Assembly: GCA_963758505.1 (NCBI GenBank)
Contig: CAVWVJ010000001.1
Coordinates: 434,001 to 498,000 of the forward strand
Direction of reading: 5' to 3'
Length of the DNA: 64,000 bases
DNA from: Korobacter sp963758505
GTDB taxonomy: Bacteria > Acidobacteriota > Terriglobia > Terriglobales > Acidobacteriaceae
Shown piece by piece: positions 24,524 to 32,950 of the stretch. The notes under the pieces are model-generated. The model had not been told where the DNA came from. It saw nothing but the letters and a program-made list of their open reading frames with translations, and made no database searches. Numbering within the stretch: the stretch's first letter is position 1; each line of letters starts with the position of its first letter. A program made the translations under genes and the position numbers.

Positions 24524-26551
24524 ATGCCACAGATAGGTAGCTTCTCGTTGTTGCTGGCGCTGGCGCTCGCCTTGTACTCGTTCCTCATCGGCGCCCTTGC
24601 TCTCTACCGAAAAGACGACCTTCTCTCCGAGACGGCCCGTCGCGCCGGCATTGCCAGTTTCGTTGCCGTGGTCGCGGCGGCCGCCGCACTCGTAGTCGCT
24701 GCGCTGAGCAATGACTTTTCGCTGGCGTACATCATGCATCACAGCAATCGCGCCCTCCCGACACCTTATAAGTTCGCGGCTCTCTGGTCGGGGCAGGAAG
24801 GGTCGCTGCTTTTCTGGGCGCTGCTGCTTTCCAGCTATGGCTTCGTGCTGCGGGTGCGCCACAAGGTTGATGTCCAGCTCACCGCCTACGCGTCGGTCAT
24901 CATCGCTGCCGTCCAGGTGTTTTTCCTTCTGCTGGTAAACTTCGCCGCCCATCCCTTCGCGATGGTCACCGGCACCATTCCCCAGGACGGCAACGGCCTC
25001 AACCCGCTGTTGCAATATCCCGAGATGGTCATCCATCCGCCGATGCTCTACCTCGGCTATGTCGGCGTGACCGTGCCCTTCGCCTTTGCTCTCTCCGCAC
25101 TGATCATGAAATATCCCGGCGAGAAGTGGATCCAGATCACCCGCCGCTGGACGATGGTGACCTGGCTCTTCCTTACGTGCGGCATCTTCCTCGGCATGCA
25201 CTGGGCTTACTCCGTGCTCGGATGGGGCGGCTACTGGGGTTGGGATCCGGTAGAAAATGCTTCGCTGCTGCCCTGGCTTACCGGCACCGCCTTCCTGCAC
25301 TCGGTGATGATGCAGGAGAAGCGCGGCATGATGAAGCAGTGGAACATGTGGCTCATTTTCACCACGTTCTTCCTCGCGATCTTCGGCACCTTTCTCACCC
25401 GCAGCGGCGTGGTCAGCTCGGTGCATGCGTTTGCGCAATCGGGCATTGGCATCTGGTTTGTCTGGTTCCTTGCCATTACCGCCGCGGTTTGCGTGGCGTT
25501 TTTCGCCCTGAACTACAAACATCTCCGCACGGAGAACCATCTCGAGTCGCTCGTCTCGCGCGAATCGAGCTTCCTCTTCAACAACCTTTTGCTCCTTGTC
25601 TCCTGCTTCGCCGTTCTCTGGGGAACGTTGTTCCCGGTGATCTCGGAAGCCGTGACGGGATCAAAGGTGACGGTCGGGGCGCCGTTCTTCAATCGCGTGA
25701 ACGTGCCGATTGCCATGCTCCTGCTGCTGCTGACCGGAATCGGTCCACTGTTGGCATGGCGCAAAACTTCGCTCGACGCCCTGCGTCGCAACTTCCTCGT
25801 GCCGTCGTTGATCACCGTGGCCACGGTGATCGTGCTGATCGCCATGGGCATGCGGCCCTGGCAGGAAGACATCTCCGGACTCTATTCCTTGATGGGCGCC
25901 GCTCTTTCCGTCTTCGTGATCGCTACCGTAGCCTCCGAGTTCTATCGCGGTGGCCGTGTCATTGCCTCCAAGCAGCATTCCAATGTTGTGGCCGGGATGG
26001 TGCAACTCACGCGTCGCAACACCCGTCGTTACGGCGGTTACATCGTGCACCTCGGCGTGGTCATCATCGTCATCGGTTTCTGCGGATCCGCCTTCAACCA
26101 GGACAAAGAGCAGGAACTCGCCAACGGCCAGTCGATGCAGATCGGCTCCTATACGCTCGTCAGCCGCCTTGCCACGCAGGATGACAACGCGAACTACGAG
26201 AGCGAAGCGGCGGTCGTGGACGTTTACCAGCATGGCAAGCAGATCGATACCCTTTATCCCGAGCGTCGCGTCTATCACGCCACCAACCAGCCCGCGACCA
26301 TGGTCGCCAATCACTCGACCCTGCGCGAAGATCTCTATGTTGTCTACGCCGGGCCATCGGATAAAGGCCATCCCATCCTGAATGTGCACCTGAATCCACT
26401 GGTGATGTGGATATGGATCGGCGTCTGGTTCATCATCGCCGGCACCGGCATCGCGCTCGTACCCAACATGGCGGCGGTTCGCGTGATGACTCCGGTGCGC
26501 GCTGCAGCCGAGGTCGTTACCACCGGCCACACCGCGGGGGCGGGAGACTGA
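24524..26551 (+). CDS. ccmF: Cytochrome c maturation heme lyase subunit CcmF
   Basis: 675 residues, polytopic with about 14 hydrophobic segments. The tryptophan-rich heme-handling motif WGGYWGWDPVENASLLPWL near residue 235 is diagnostic of the CcmF/CcsA/CcmC family, and length and helix number fit CcmF. Early landmarks are HHSNRALPTPYKFAALWSGQEGS and IHPPMLYLGYVG. CcmF with CcmH attaches heme to apocytochrome c CXXCH motifs at the periplasmic face. The next gene (ccmH) starts one base after its stop, so the two are co-transcribed. ccmABCDE are not in the window. Confidence 0.93.
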   Translation: MPQIGSFSLLLALALALYSFLIGALALYRKDDLLSETARRAGIASFVAVVAAAAALVVAALSNDFSLAYIMHHSNRALPTPYKFAALWSGQEGSLLFWALLLSSYGFVLRVRHKVDVQLTAYASVIIAAVQVFFLLLVNFAAHPFAMVTGTIPQDGNGLNPLLQYPEMVIHPPMLYLGYVGVTVPFAFALSALIMKYPGEKWIQITRRWTMVTWLFLTCGIFLGMHWAYSVLGWGGYWGWDPVENASLLPWLTGTAFLHSVMMQEKRGMMKQWNMWLIFTTFFLAIFGTFLTRSGVVSSVHAFAQSGIGIWFVWFLAITAAVCVAFFALNYKHLRTENHLESLVSRESSFLFNNLLLLVSCFAVLWGTLFPVISEAVTGSKVTVGAPFFNRVNVPIAMLLLLLTGIGPLLAWRKTSLDALRRNFLVPSLITVATVIVLIAMGMRPWQEDISGLYSLMGAALSVFVIATVASEFYRGGRVIASKQHSNVVAGMVQLTRRNTRRYGGYIVHLGVVIIVIGFCGSAFNQDKEQELANGQSMQIGSYTLVSRLATQDDNANYESEAAVVDVYQHGKQIDTLYPERRVYHATNQPATMVANHSTLREDLYVVYAGPSDKGHPILNVHLNPLVMWIWIGVWFIIAGTGIALVPNMAAVRVMTPVRAAAEVVTTGHTAGAGD

Positions 26552-26552
26552 C

Positions 26553-27041
26553 ATGAAGCTTCTAGGGACAAAACCTTCCCGCCGCGCCCTGCAGTTACTC
26601 GTGCTTGCCCTCGCGATTCCATTTCTCGCCGGCGCCAGCAACGACGAGGCTCGTTTCAATTCCATCGGCCATAAGATGATGTGCTCGTGCGGATGCTCGC
26701 AGATCCTGCTGGAGTGCAACCACGTCGGCTGCACCCAGTCGGACAAGATGCGCAACGAGCTCGCCGGCGCCATCGAGCGCGGTGACAACGACGACCTCAT
26801 CCTCTCGAATTTCGTTTCGAGCTACGGCCCTGCCATTCTTGCCGCGCCCATTCGCGGCGGATTCGACAGGGTCGCCTGGATCATGCCTTTCGCGGTGCTC
26901 ATCCTGGCAACAGGACTGGCGGTTTGGATCGTGCGCATCTGGAAATCGCGTCCCTCCGTGGTCGCCGCCGCGACCGCCCCAGCCAGCGTTCCCGGACTTG
27001 ATCGCTTTCGCGAGCAAGCTCGCAAGGAGACGGAATCCTAA
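26553..27041 (+). CDS. ccmH: CcmH/CycL-type apocytochrome reductase subunit
   Basis: 162 residues. A signal or anchor segment (about 13-28) is followed by a periplasmic domain with clustered cysteines: MMCSCGCSQILLECNHVGC. CcmH usually has one LRCxxCQ redox motif, so this cysteine-richer form is a variant. A C-terminal membrane helix (about 111-130) and a short cytosolic tail follow. The protein keeps apocytochrome cysteines reduced for CcmF. The stop overlaps the next start by one base (TAATG). Confidence 0.85.
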   Translation: MKLLGTKPSRRALQLLVLALAIPFLAGASNDEARFNSIGHKMMCSCGCSQILLECNHVGCTQSDKMRNELAGAIERGDNDDLILSNFVSSYGPAILAAPIRGGFDRVAWIMPFAVLILATGLAVWIVRIWKSRPSVVAAATAPASVPGLDRFREQARKETES

Positions 27042-27403
27042 TGTCCCAACTCGCACTCTTGGCAGATGCTGACGCAGGCGGAACGGTTTTCATTCTCTTC
27101 GGCTGCTTCCTCTTCGCGCTCGCACTGTTCGTCTACGTCTTCTATCAGCCCGGCGCCATCGCGCGCGCTCCCAGGAAGACGCGCCTTTCCTACCTCGACG
27201 AGCGGAAAGAAGCCGTCTATGAAAATCTGCGCGACCTGAGCTTCGAACACAACGCGGGCAAGCTTAGCGACGGCGATTACGAGCAGCAGCGCCAGGGCCT
27301 GGAAGGCGAAGCCGCGGTCATCCTCGCCGAAATGGAAGAGCTGCAGCGTGTCCCGGTGCCGAAGACCTACAGGAATTCTGCTCCGCAGGCGAAGAGAAGA
27401 TAA
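27041..27403 (+). CDS. CcmI-like small membrane protein of the ccm operon
   Basis: 120 residues. One membrane helix (about 10-32) precedes a cytosolic coiled segment: VYENLRDLSFEHNAGKLSD then GDYEQQRQGL. This Leu-Glu helix with GKLSDxDYE is typical of CcmI N-terminal regions and related assembly proteins, but the TPR part of CcmI is missing. Start and ccmH stop overlap, indicating coupling. The same GKLSDG(D/E)Y module recurs at the C-terminus of the next gene. The exact role is unknown. Confidence 0.65.
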   Translation: MSQLALLADADAGGTVFILFGCFLFALALFVYVFYQPGAIARAPRKTRLSYLDERKEAVYENLRDLSFEHNAGKLSDGDYEQQRQGLEGEAAVILAEMEELQRVPVPKTYRNSAPQAKRR

Positions 27404-27416
27404 GTTGCGATCTCAC

Positions 27417-28760
27417 ATGGGAAAGAAGGCAACGTTGCGTTTGAAATCCGTCGTCACCGCGTCGATCGCGTGTGTGTTGCTCACCGGCGCTTCGTTGGCC
27501 GCCACCGTCACCGGACAGGTCGTCAACGGCACCACCAGCAAGCCCGCAGCCGGTGATGAAGTCACCATCCTCTCGCTTTCGCAGGGCATGCAGGAGATCG
27601 GCCATACGAAAGCCGACGCCTCTGGAAAGTTTAAGATCGATGTTCCCGACGATGGCACGCCGCACATGGTTCGGGTCGAGCACCAGGGTGTGAGCTACTT
27701 CCCGAAGGGCGGTCCGCTCATGCCCGGCGCGACCTCGGCGAATGTCCAGGTTTACGATTCGGCAAAGAAACTCGACGTGACCACGACCGTCAACGTCATG
27801 CGCGTGCAGGCCGACAACTCGACCCTGCAGGCAACCGAACTCTACGCCGTGCAGAACGCCTCTTCGCCCCCGCGCACGCAATACGATTCCGACAAGACCT
27901 ACGAATTCACTCTGCCGGACGGTGCCGTGCTCGACTCCGCCGCGGCCCGCACCCAAGATGGCCAGCCGGTAAACTCCTCGCCCATTCCATTGAAAGAGAA
28001 GAACCACTACGCCTTCGTGTTTCCTCTGCGTCCGGGTGAGACGCAATTCCAGGTGGCGTACCACATTCCCTACAGTGGTGAAGCGACCTTCACGCCAAAG
28101 CCGCTGACGGCGATGCAGCACTTCGTGGTCATGTTTCCGAAGTCAATGAAGTTCGAGGCGAAGAAGGTATCGGCGTACTCGCCGATGAACGACGACACCG
28201 GCGCCGGCATCCAGGTAGCCAGTGATGTCAAGCCCGGTGCCGATCTTGCCTTCCGGTTGAGCGGTACAGGCGCGATCGCGGAGGCCGGTCAGGGAGGCCA
28301 GGGCGCTCCGCCCGATCAAGCGAGTGGACAGATGCCCGCAGCACAGCCAGGACGCCCCGGCGGCGGGCTCGGACCTCCGATCGAAGCTCCCGATCCACTG
28401 GAGCGCTATCGTTGGCTGATTCTCGGGGTGATTGTGGTTGCCATGCTGGGCGCCGCGCTCATCGTGAGCCGCCGCTCCTCGCCTCCGCCCCTTGCCGAAG
28501 AAGCCGAAGAAGATGTTACGGCTCCCCCACGCGTTCCCAAGAACCTGCCGGCGAGTGCGCCGGTTTTTCCCAAGACGCAGGCTGCCGGCAATGGCGATCG
28601 TTCTTCGCTGCTGATGGAGGCAATGAAAGAAGAACTCTTCCAGTTGGAAATCGACCGGCAGCAGGGCAAACTCAGCGACGGGGAGTACCAGACCGCGAAA
28701 GCAGCCCTCGACGAGACCATTCGCCGCGCCCTGGCGCGCAAGTCGCAAACCTCCGCCTAG
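27417..28760 (+). CDS. Membrane-anchored protein with carboxypeptidase-regulatory-like domain and CcmI-like tail
   Basis: About 447 residues from the ATG at 27417; the frame from 27348 overlaps the previous gene and adds a non-signal leader. A signal peptide (to about residue 28) leads into an Ig-like domain (ATVTGQVVNGTTSKPAAGD), further beta-rich periplasmic domains, a Pro/Gly-rich linker, a membrane helix around 331-350, and a cytosolic helix ending with LEIDRQQGKLSDGEYQTAK. The last module repeats that of the preceding small protein. It is the fourth gene of the ccm unit and may help deliver apocytochromes or anchor the complex. No enzyme motif is seen. Confidence 0.65.
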   Translation: MGKKATLRLKSVVTASIACVLLTGASLAATVTGQVVNGTTSKPAAGDEVTILSLSQGMQEIGHTKADASGKFKIDVPDDGTPHMVRVEHQGVSYFPKGGPLMPGATSANVQVYDSAKKLDVTTTVNVMRVQADNSTLQATELYAVQNASSPPRTQYDSDKTYEFTLPDGAVLDSAAARTQDGQPVNSSPIPLKEKNHYAFVFPLRPGETQFQVAYHIPYSGEATFTPKPLTAMQHFVVMFPKSMKFEAKKVSAYSPMNDDTGAGIQVASDVKPGADLAFRLSGTGAIAEAGQGGQGAPPDQASGQMPAAQPGRPGGGLGPPIEAPDPLERYRWLILGVIVVAMLGAALIVSRRSSPPPLAEEAEEDVTAPPRVPKNLPASAPVFPKTQAAGNGDRSSLLMEAMKEELFQLEIDRQQGKLSDGEYQTAKAALDETIRRALARKSQTSA

Positions 28761-28773
28761 GCGATCGAATTCT

Positions 28774-28832
28774 TGTCATCCTGAACGAAGAACGCGGACA
28801 CCGATCCGCGTTCGCAGGCGAAGGATCTTGCG
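28774..28832. repeat. Intergenic repeat element with hairpin
   Basis: Begins TGTCATCCTGAACGAAG, contains a perfect 9-base-pair hairpin (28790-28798 with 28805-28813), and ends with GCGAAGGATCTTGCG. A related core, TGTCATCCTGAGCGAAG, occurs at 53510. It lies between two genes and has no T run, so it is more repeat-like than terminator-like. Confidence 0.5.
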
Positions 28833-28845
28833 TTGTAAGTCGTTG

Positions 28846-29271
28846 CTACGCTACCTCGCTCCACCCGCGTATCCGACCGCCCTCCCCGTCGAAGTTCGTG
28901 AGCCCGGTTACCGCTGCAATCGCAATCCCCTGTCCCCGGAACCATCGCGCCTCGGGATCCGCGGAAAAATTCAAGGCAAGCGGCATTGCCCCAATCACCG
29001 TGGCCAAGCCCCCATCTATTCGTTCGTGGGTGCGGAAGCTGATCATCGGCTTCACTCCGCCGGGGTAATCCGTGATCGCCGCTGTGGCGGCCTCCGCCAG
29101 CCCACACGCGATGGACGCTACCGCGGCCTTGCGGTTTCGCCGCCAGAGCAGCGCCCCCGCTACAAAGAACGACGCCGCTATGGCGTAGTCAATCACGGCA
29201 TGCACTCCCGGTGAAATCACCTTCGGCATCTGCCCGGCTGCCGCCTTCATCCCCGTTTCCATCAGCCCCAT
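28846..29271 (-). CDS. Small integral membrane protein of unknown function
   Basis: 141 residues with about four hydrophobic segments: VIDYAIAASFFVAGALLW, AAVASIACGLAEAATAAI, GGLATVIGAMPLALNF and GIAIAAVTGL. Between the second and third is GGVKPMISFRTHERIDG, a conserved-looking loop. It converges on the ccm operon across the repeat element. I recognise no named family with certainty. The coding frame is supported by consistent hydrophobic patterning and by the absence of a better frame on the other strand. Confidence 0.6.
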   Translation of the reverse strand: MGLMETGMKAAAGQMPKVISPGVHAVIDYAIAASFFVAGALLWRRNRKAAVASIACGLAEAATAAITDYPGGVKPMISFRTHERIDGGLATVIGAMPLALNFSADPEARWFRGQGIAIAAVTGLTNFDGEGGRIRGWSEVA

Positions 29272-29421
29272 TGTCCACTCCTCCGCCTATCTAAAGATGC
29301 GGGTGGGAGCGCCGCAGTTGGAGTCGGCTGTGCAAATCCGGGCCGCTCCACAGCTTACGGCGCATCGCATCCTTTGGCAGGGATTATCATCTACATAGAA
29401 GACTAGGGTTTTCACAACTGT

Positions 29422-30285
29422 ATGACGAACGCTTTGAAAACGACGTTCCTGCTGGCTCTGATCACGGCCTTGTTCCTGGTAGTCGGTGAGGTCCTCGGCG
29501 GACAACGCGGCATGATCTTCGCCTTCGGGCTTGCTGTCGTCCTGAACTTCACTTCGTATTTCTTTTCCGACAAGATCGCGCTTAGCATGTCGCGCGCGCA
29601 GCCGGTTACGCGCGAGCAACTGCCGCGCCTATACCAGATCGTGGAGCGGCTCACCGGCAAGGCCAACCTGCCCATGCCGAAGCTGTACGTTACGCCCGAC
29701 GAATCGCCGAACGCCTTTGCCACCGGACGCAACCCGCAGCACGCCTCCGTTGCCGTGACCCATGGCATTCTTAACCTGCTGAACGACGATGAGATGGAAG
29801 GCGTAATCGCTCACGAACTCGGCCACGTGCGCAATCGCGACATCCTGATCAGCTCAGTGGCCGCAACGTTAGCGGGCGCCATCACCATGCTGGCACGCAT
29901 GGCCTACTGGGGAGAACTCTTCGGCGGCTTCGGCGGCGGCGGAGATCGCGACCGTCGCGGTGGCCCGATCAGCGCCCTGGCCATGCTGATCCTCGCGCCT
30001 GTCGCGGCCATGATGATCCAGCTCGCGATTTCTCGTTCCCGTGAGTACGGTGCCGATGAAAGCGGCGCTCATTTGACCGGCAATCCTTACGCGCTGGCAT
30101 CGGCGCTCGCGAAACTCGATGCTTACTCCAAGCGAGTGCCGATGGCGGCCTCGCCTTCCACCGCGCACCTCTGGATCGTGCAGCCGCGGCTGAACTGGGC
30201 CAGCCTCTTCAGCACCCATCCGCCGATTGCGAAACGCATCGAGCGCCTTACCGGCCAGCCCGCAGATCTATACATGCGCGGATAA
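29422..30285 (+). CDS. htpX: HtpX-type membrane zinc metalloprotease
   Basis: 287 residues, M48B family. Two N-terminal membrane helices (about 8-50) are followed by the zinc motif AHELGHVRNRD with His131, two more hydrophobic segments (about 140-205, separated by a glycine-rich loop GGFGGGGDRDRRGG) and the third-ligand region SREYGADESGA. HtpX degrades damaged inner-membrane proteins alongside FtsH. The length matches the family. It is a single gene, divergent from the small membrane protein and convergent with the aldo/keto reductase. Confidence 0.95.
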   Translation: MTNALKTTFLLALITALFLVVGEVLGGQRGMIFAFGLAVVLNFTSYFFSDKIALSMSRAQPVTREQLPRLYQIVERLTGKANLPMPKLYVTPDESPNAFATGRNPQHASVAVTHGILNLLNDDEMEGVIAHELGHVRNRDILISSVAATLAGAITMLARMAYWGELFGGFGGGGDRDRRGGPISALAMLILAPVAAMMIQLAISRSREYGADESGAHLTGNPYALASALAKLDAYSKRVPMAASPSTAHLWIVQPRLNWASLFSTHPPIAKRIERLTGQPADLYMRG

Positions 30286-30306
30286 CACCCGCAATACAGA
30301 TCTGCT

Positions 30307-31290
30307 TTACCGGTCCACGTACGCCATCTGCTTGTCGTTATACCGTGGTCCCGCAATCGCCTCCGGCCGCAGGGCGTTGTTCAGTTTCTCCAAATCATCG
30401 GTCGAGAGATTCAAATTCACCGCGCCGACATTCTCCTCGAGATACTTCCGCCGCTTCGTCCCCGGGATCGGCACAATGTCATCGCCCTTATGCAGCAGCC
30501 AGGCGAGCGCCACCTGGCTCGGTGTCGCTCCCAGCGACTTGGCAACATCGGCAACAATCCCCGCGGCTCGCATATTGGCCTTGAAGTTCTCCCCCTGGAA
30601 GCGCGGATCGCCCTTGCGGTAATCGCCTTCCGGATACTCCTCGGCAGGCTTTGCATTGCCGGAAAGAAATCCCCGGCCCAGCGGGCTGAAGGGCACCAGT
30701 CCGATGTTGAGCTCGCGCAGCAAAGGAATGATCTTCGGCTCCAGGTTCCGCTCCCACAGCGAGTACTCGCTCTGCAGCGCCGTTACCGGAAACACCTTAT
30801 GCGCGCGCCGGATGGTCTGTTCCCCCGCCTCGGAGAGTCCAAAGTAGCGGACTTTTCCCTCGCGGACCAGGTCAGCCACGGCTCCCGCCACGTCCTCGAT
30901 CGGAACCTCCGGATCGACGCGGTGCTGATAGAAAAGATCGATATGATCGGTTTGCAGCCGCTGCAGCGACTGCTCAGCCACCTCTTTAATATGCTCCGGG
31001 CGGCTGTCGGTTCCGTCCAGCTTGCCGTTCACGAAGCGCCAGCCAAACTTGGTCGCAAGAACGATCTGGTCGCGCTTTCCCTTCAACGCGCGGCCCAGCA
31101 GCTCTTCATTCTTGAAGGGCCCGTAAGCCTCGGCAGTATCGAAGAACGTCACGCCCAACTCCAGGGCGCGCTCCAGGGTTGCAATCGACTCCTTCTCGTC
31201 GGCAGGTCCATACGCCCAGTTCATGCCCATGCAACCCAGTCCAAGGGCGGAAACTGCCAGTCCCTGGCTACCCAGCTTTCTTATTTGCAA
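30307..31290 (-). CDS. Aldo/keto reductase
   Basis: 327 residues, an NADPH-dependent (alpha/beta)8 barrel. The active site tetrad is visible: Asp in FFDTAEAYG, Tyr in the same motif, Lys in VLATKFGW and His in YQHRVDPEVP. The C-terminal cofactor segment VPIPGTKRRKYLEENVGA is typical of the YakC/AKR13-like group that reduces aldehydes and some xenobiotics. It converges on htpX and diverges from the MoxR gene. The physiological substrate is unknown. Confidence 0.9.
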   Translation of the reverse strand: MQIRKLGSQGLAVSALGLGCMGMNWAYGPADEKESIATLERALELGVTFFDTAEAYGPFKNEELLGRALKGKRDQIVLATKFGWRFVNGKLDGTDSRPEHIKEVAEQSLQRLQTDHIDLFYQHRVDPEVPIEDVAGAVADLVREGKVRYFGLSEAGEQTIRRAHKVFPVTALQSEYSLWERNLEPKIIPLLRELNIGLVPFSPLGRGFLSGNAKPAEEYPEGDYRKGDPRFQGENFKANMRAAGIVADVAKSLGATPSQVALAWLLHKGDDIVPIPGTKRRKYLEENVGAVNLNLSTDDLEKLNNALRPEAIAGPRYNDKQMAYVDR

Positions 31291-31418
31291 GACAAACCCT
31301 CCAAGACAACAGCTAATTATCCGATGCGGCGCACCAGCAGGCGATGCACATTCGTGTGTTGCAGGACCGGCTTGGGACAGGCAGAAACACTGCCCGTCCG
31401 GTGTAAAATTGACCTTTC

Positions 31419-32378
31419 ATGTCAACTCCGATTACCTCGACGGCCACGAACCGGGCTACGCAACTGGAACGCACCCTGCGGACCATCATCCGCGGAAAAG
31501 ATGAAATCGTGCGCATGGCCCTGGTCGCCATCTTTGCGCGTGGCCATCTCCTCATCGAAGGGGTACCCGGGGTAGGGAAGACGACCCTCGGCCACGCCGT
31601 GGCCCGCGCCCTCGAAGTCGGGTTCCAGCGGGTGCAGTTCACCAGCGACATGTTGCCTAGCGACGTTCTAGGCATCACCATCTACTCGGCTGCCGAGCAG
31701 AAATTCGAATTCAAGCGCGGTCCGGTCTTTACCAACGTCCTGCTCGCCGACGAAATCAATCGCACCACGCCGAAGACCCAATCGGCGCTGCTCGAGGCGA
31801 TGAACGAAAACCAGGTCACCGTGGATGGCCACTCCTACCCGCTGCCGCAGCCCTTTCTCGTCATCGCGACCCAGAATCCCGTCGAACATCACGGTACTTA
31901 TCCTCTGCCGGAGTCGCAGATGGATCGTTTTCTTATCCGTGCCCGCATGAGTTATCCAGATGCCGCCGCCGAGCGCGAAGTCCTGCGCTCCGAGGCCGGT
32001 GCCGCGCGATTGGAAGATATTCGCAGCGTCCTCACCGGGGAAGACGTGCTCGCCATGCAGGAAGAAGTGAAAGCCGTTCGTGTTGACGATTCGCTGGTCG
32101 ATTACGCATTGCGCATCGTGCAGCGTACCCGCGAGTCACAGCATCTTTCGCTGGGCGTCTCGCCGCGCGGCTCCCTCATGCTCTACCGCGCCGCGCAGGC
32201 CATGGCCTACCTCGACGGCCGCGGTTTCTGCGTACCCGAAGACTTCAAAATCCTTGCTGTTCCTGTCTTCGGGCACCGGGTCGTCGTAAGCGCCCGCTAC
32301 AGCTCGACGCTGCGCAAGTCGGAGCAGTCCGACGAAGTATTGCGCGACATCGTCGAAAGCGTCGAGGTCCCCGTCTAA
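31419..32378 (+). CDS. MoxR-family AAA+ ATPase
   Basis: 319 residues. Walker A is EGVPGVGKTTL (about 47-57), Walker B is VLLADEINR, and sensor 1 lies in FLVIATQNPVEHHGTYPLPE with the MoxR-specific PESQMDRF arginine finger region. MoxR proteins remodel partner complexes, usually with a DUF58/VWA protein encoded next to them. Here no such partner follows: the next gene encodes a DUF4149 membrane protein 26 bases away. The partner may be encoded elsewhere. Confidence 0.93.
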   Translation: MSTPITSTATNRATQLERTLRTIIRGKDEIVRMALVAIFARGHLLIEGVPGVGKTTLGHAVARALEVGFQRVQFTSDMLPSDVLGITIYSAAEQKFEFKRGPVFTNVLLADEINRTTPKTQSALLEAMNENQVTVDGHSYPLPQPFLVIATQNPVEHHGTYPLPESQMDRFLIRARMSYPDAAAEREVLRSEAGAARLEDIRSVLTGEDVLAMQEEVKAVRVDDSLVDYALRIVQRTRESQHLSLGVSPRGSLMLYRAAQAMAYLDGRGFCVPEDFKILAVPVFGHRVVVSARYSSTLRKSEQSDEVLRDIVESVEVPV

Positions 32379-32404
32379 ACCGCGGATCGCGGTACACTGG
32401 TTCC

Positions 32405-32881
32405 GTGAACCTCCTCAAATTCTTCATGCTGCTCGCCCTGGTGCTCTGGATCGGCGGCATTGTCTTTTTCGGCGCCGTGGTAGCGCCCGCCGTCTTCACC
32501 GTCCTTCCCACTCACGACCTGGCGGGCAAGGTAGTCACCCGCACCCTTGCGAACCTTCACCTGATCGGCATCGTCTGCGGCGTCGTGTTTCTGGTCTGCT
32601 CGATGGTGTACGGCTACTTTGCGCGCGGATCGGCGCAGCCCTTTGCTCCGCGCCACATCGCCGTCGTCGCCATGATCGCGCTCACCTTCCTCGCGCAAGA
32701 CGTGGTCGCCGCCAAGATGAATCGCCTCAAGGACGCGATGGGCGTTATCGACAACGTCGCCGTCACCGATTCTCGCCGGGTCGAATTCAACCGCCTGCAC
32801 GTGTGGAGCACCCGGTTGGAAGGCTGCATCCTTGTTTTAGGCCTTGGTGTGCTCTACGGCACCGCGCGCCGTTTATCATAG
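32405..32881 (+). CDS. DUF4149 (TMEM205-like) integral membrane protein
   Basis: 158 residues with four hydrophobic helices. The N-terminal half (VLWIGGIVFFGAVVAPAVF, then LIGIVCGVVFLVCSMVYG) is characteristic of DUF4149/TMEM205 proteins. A GTG at 32405 is the start in this frame. The DUF is unassigned; eukaryotic TMEM205 has been linked to drug resistance, which does not transfer. It follows the MoxR gene by 26 bases and precedes ychF by about 70, so it may sit in the same transcript. Confidence 0.8.
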   Translation: MNLLKFFMLLALVLWIGGIVFFGAVVAPAVFTVLPTHDLAGKVVTRTLANLHLIGIVCGVVFLVCSMVYGYFARGSAQPFAPRHIAVVAMIALTFLAQDVVAAKMNRLKDAMGVIDNVAVTDSRRVEFNRLHVWSTRLEGCILVLGLGVLYGTARRLS

Positions 32882-32950
32882 AGAGTTCGGACTTTCTACG
32901 CGCGCCATCCTGAGTGCCGCGCTCAATCTGCCGACCGAGAAATCATATTT

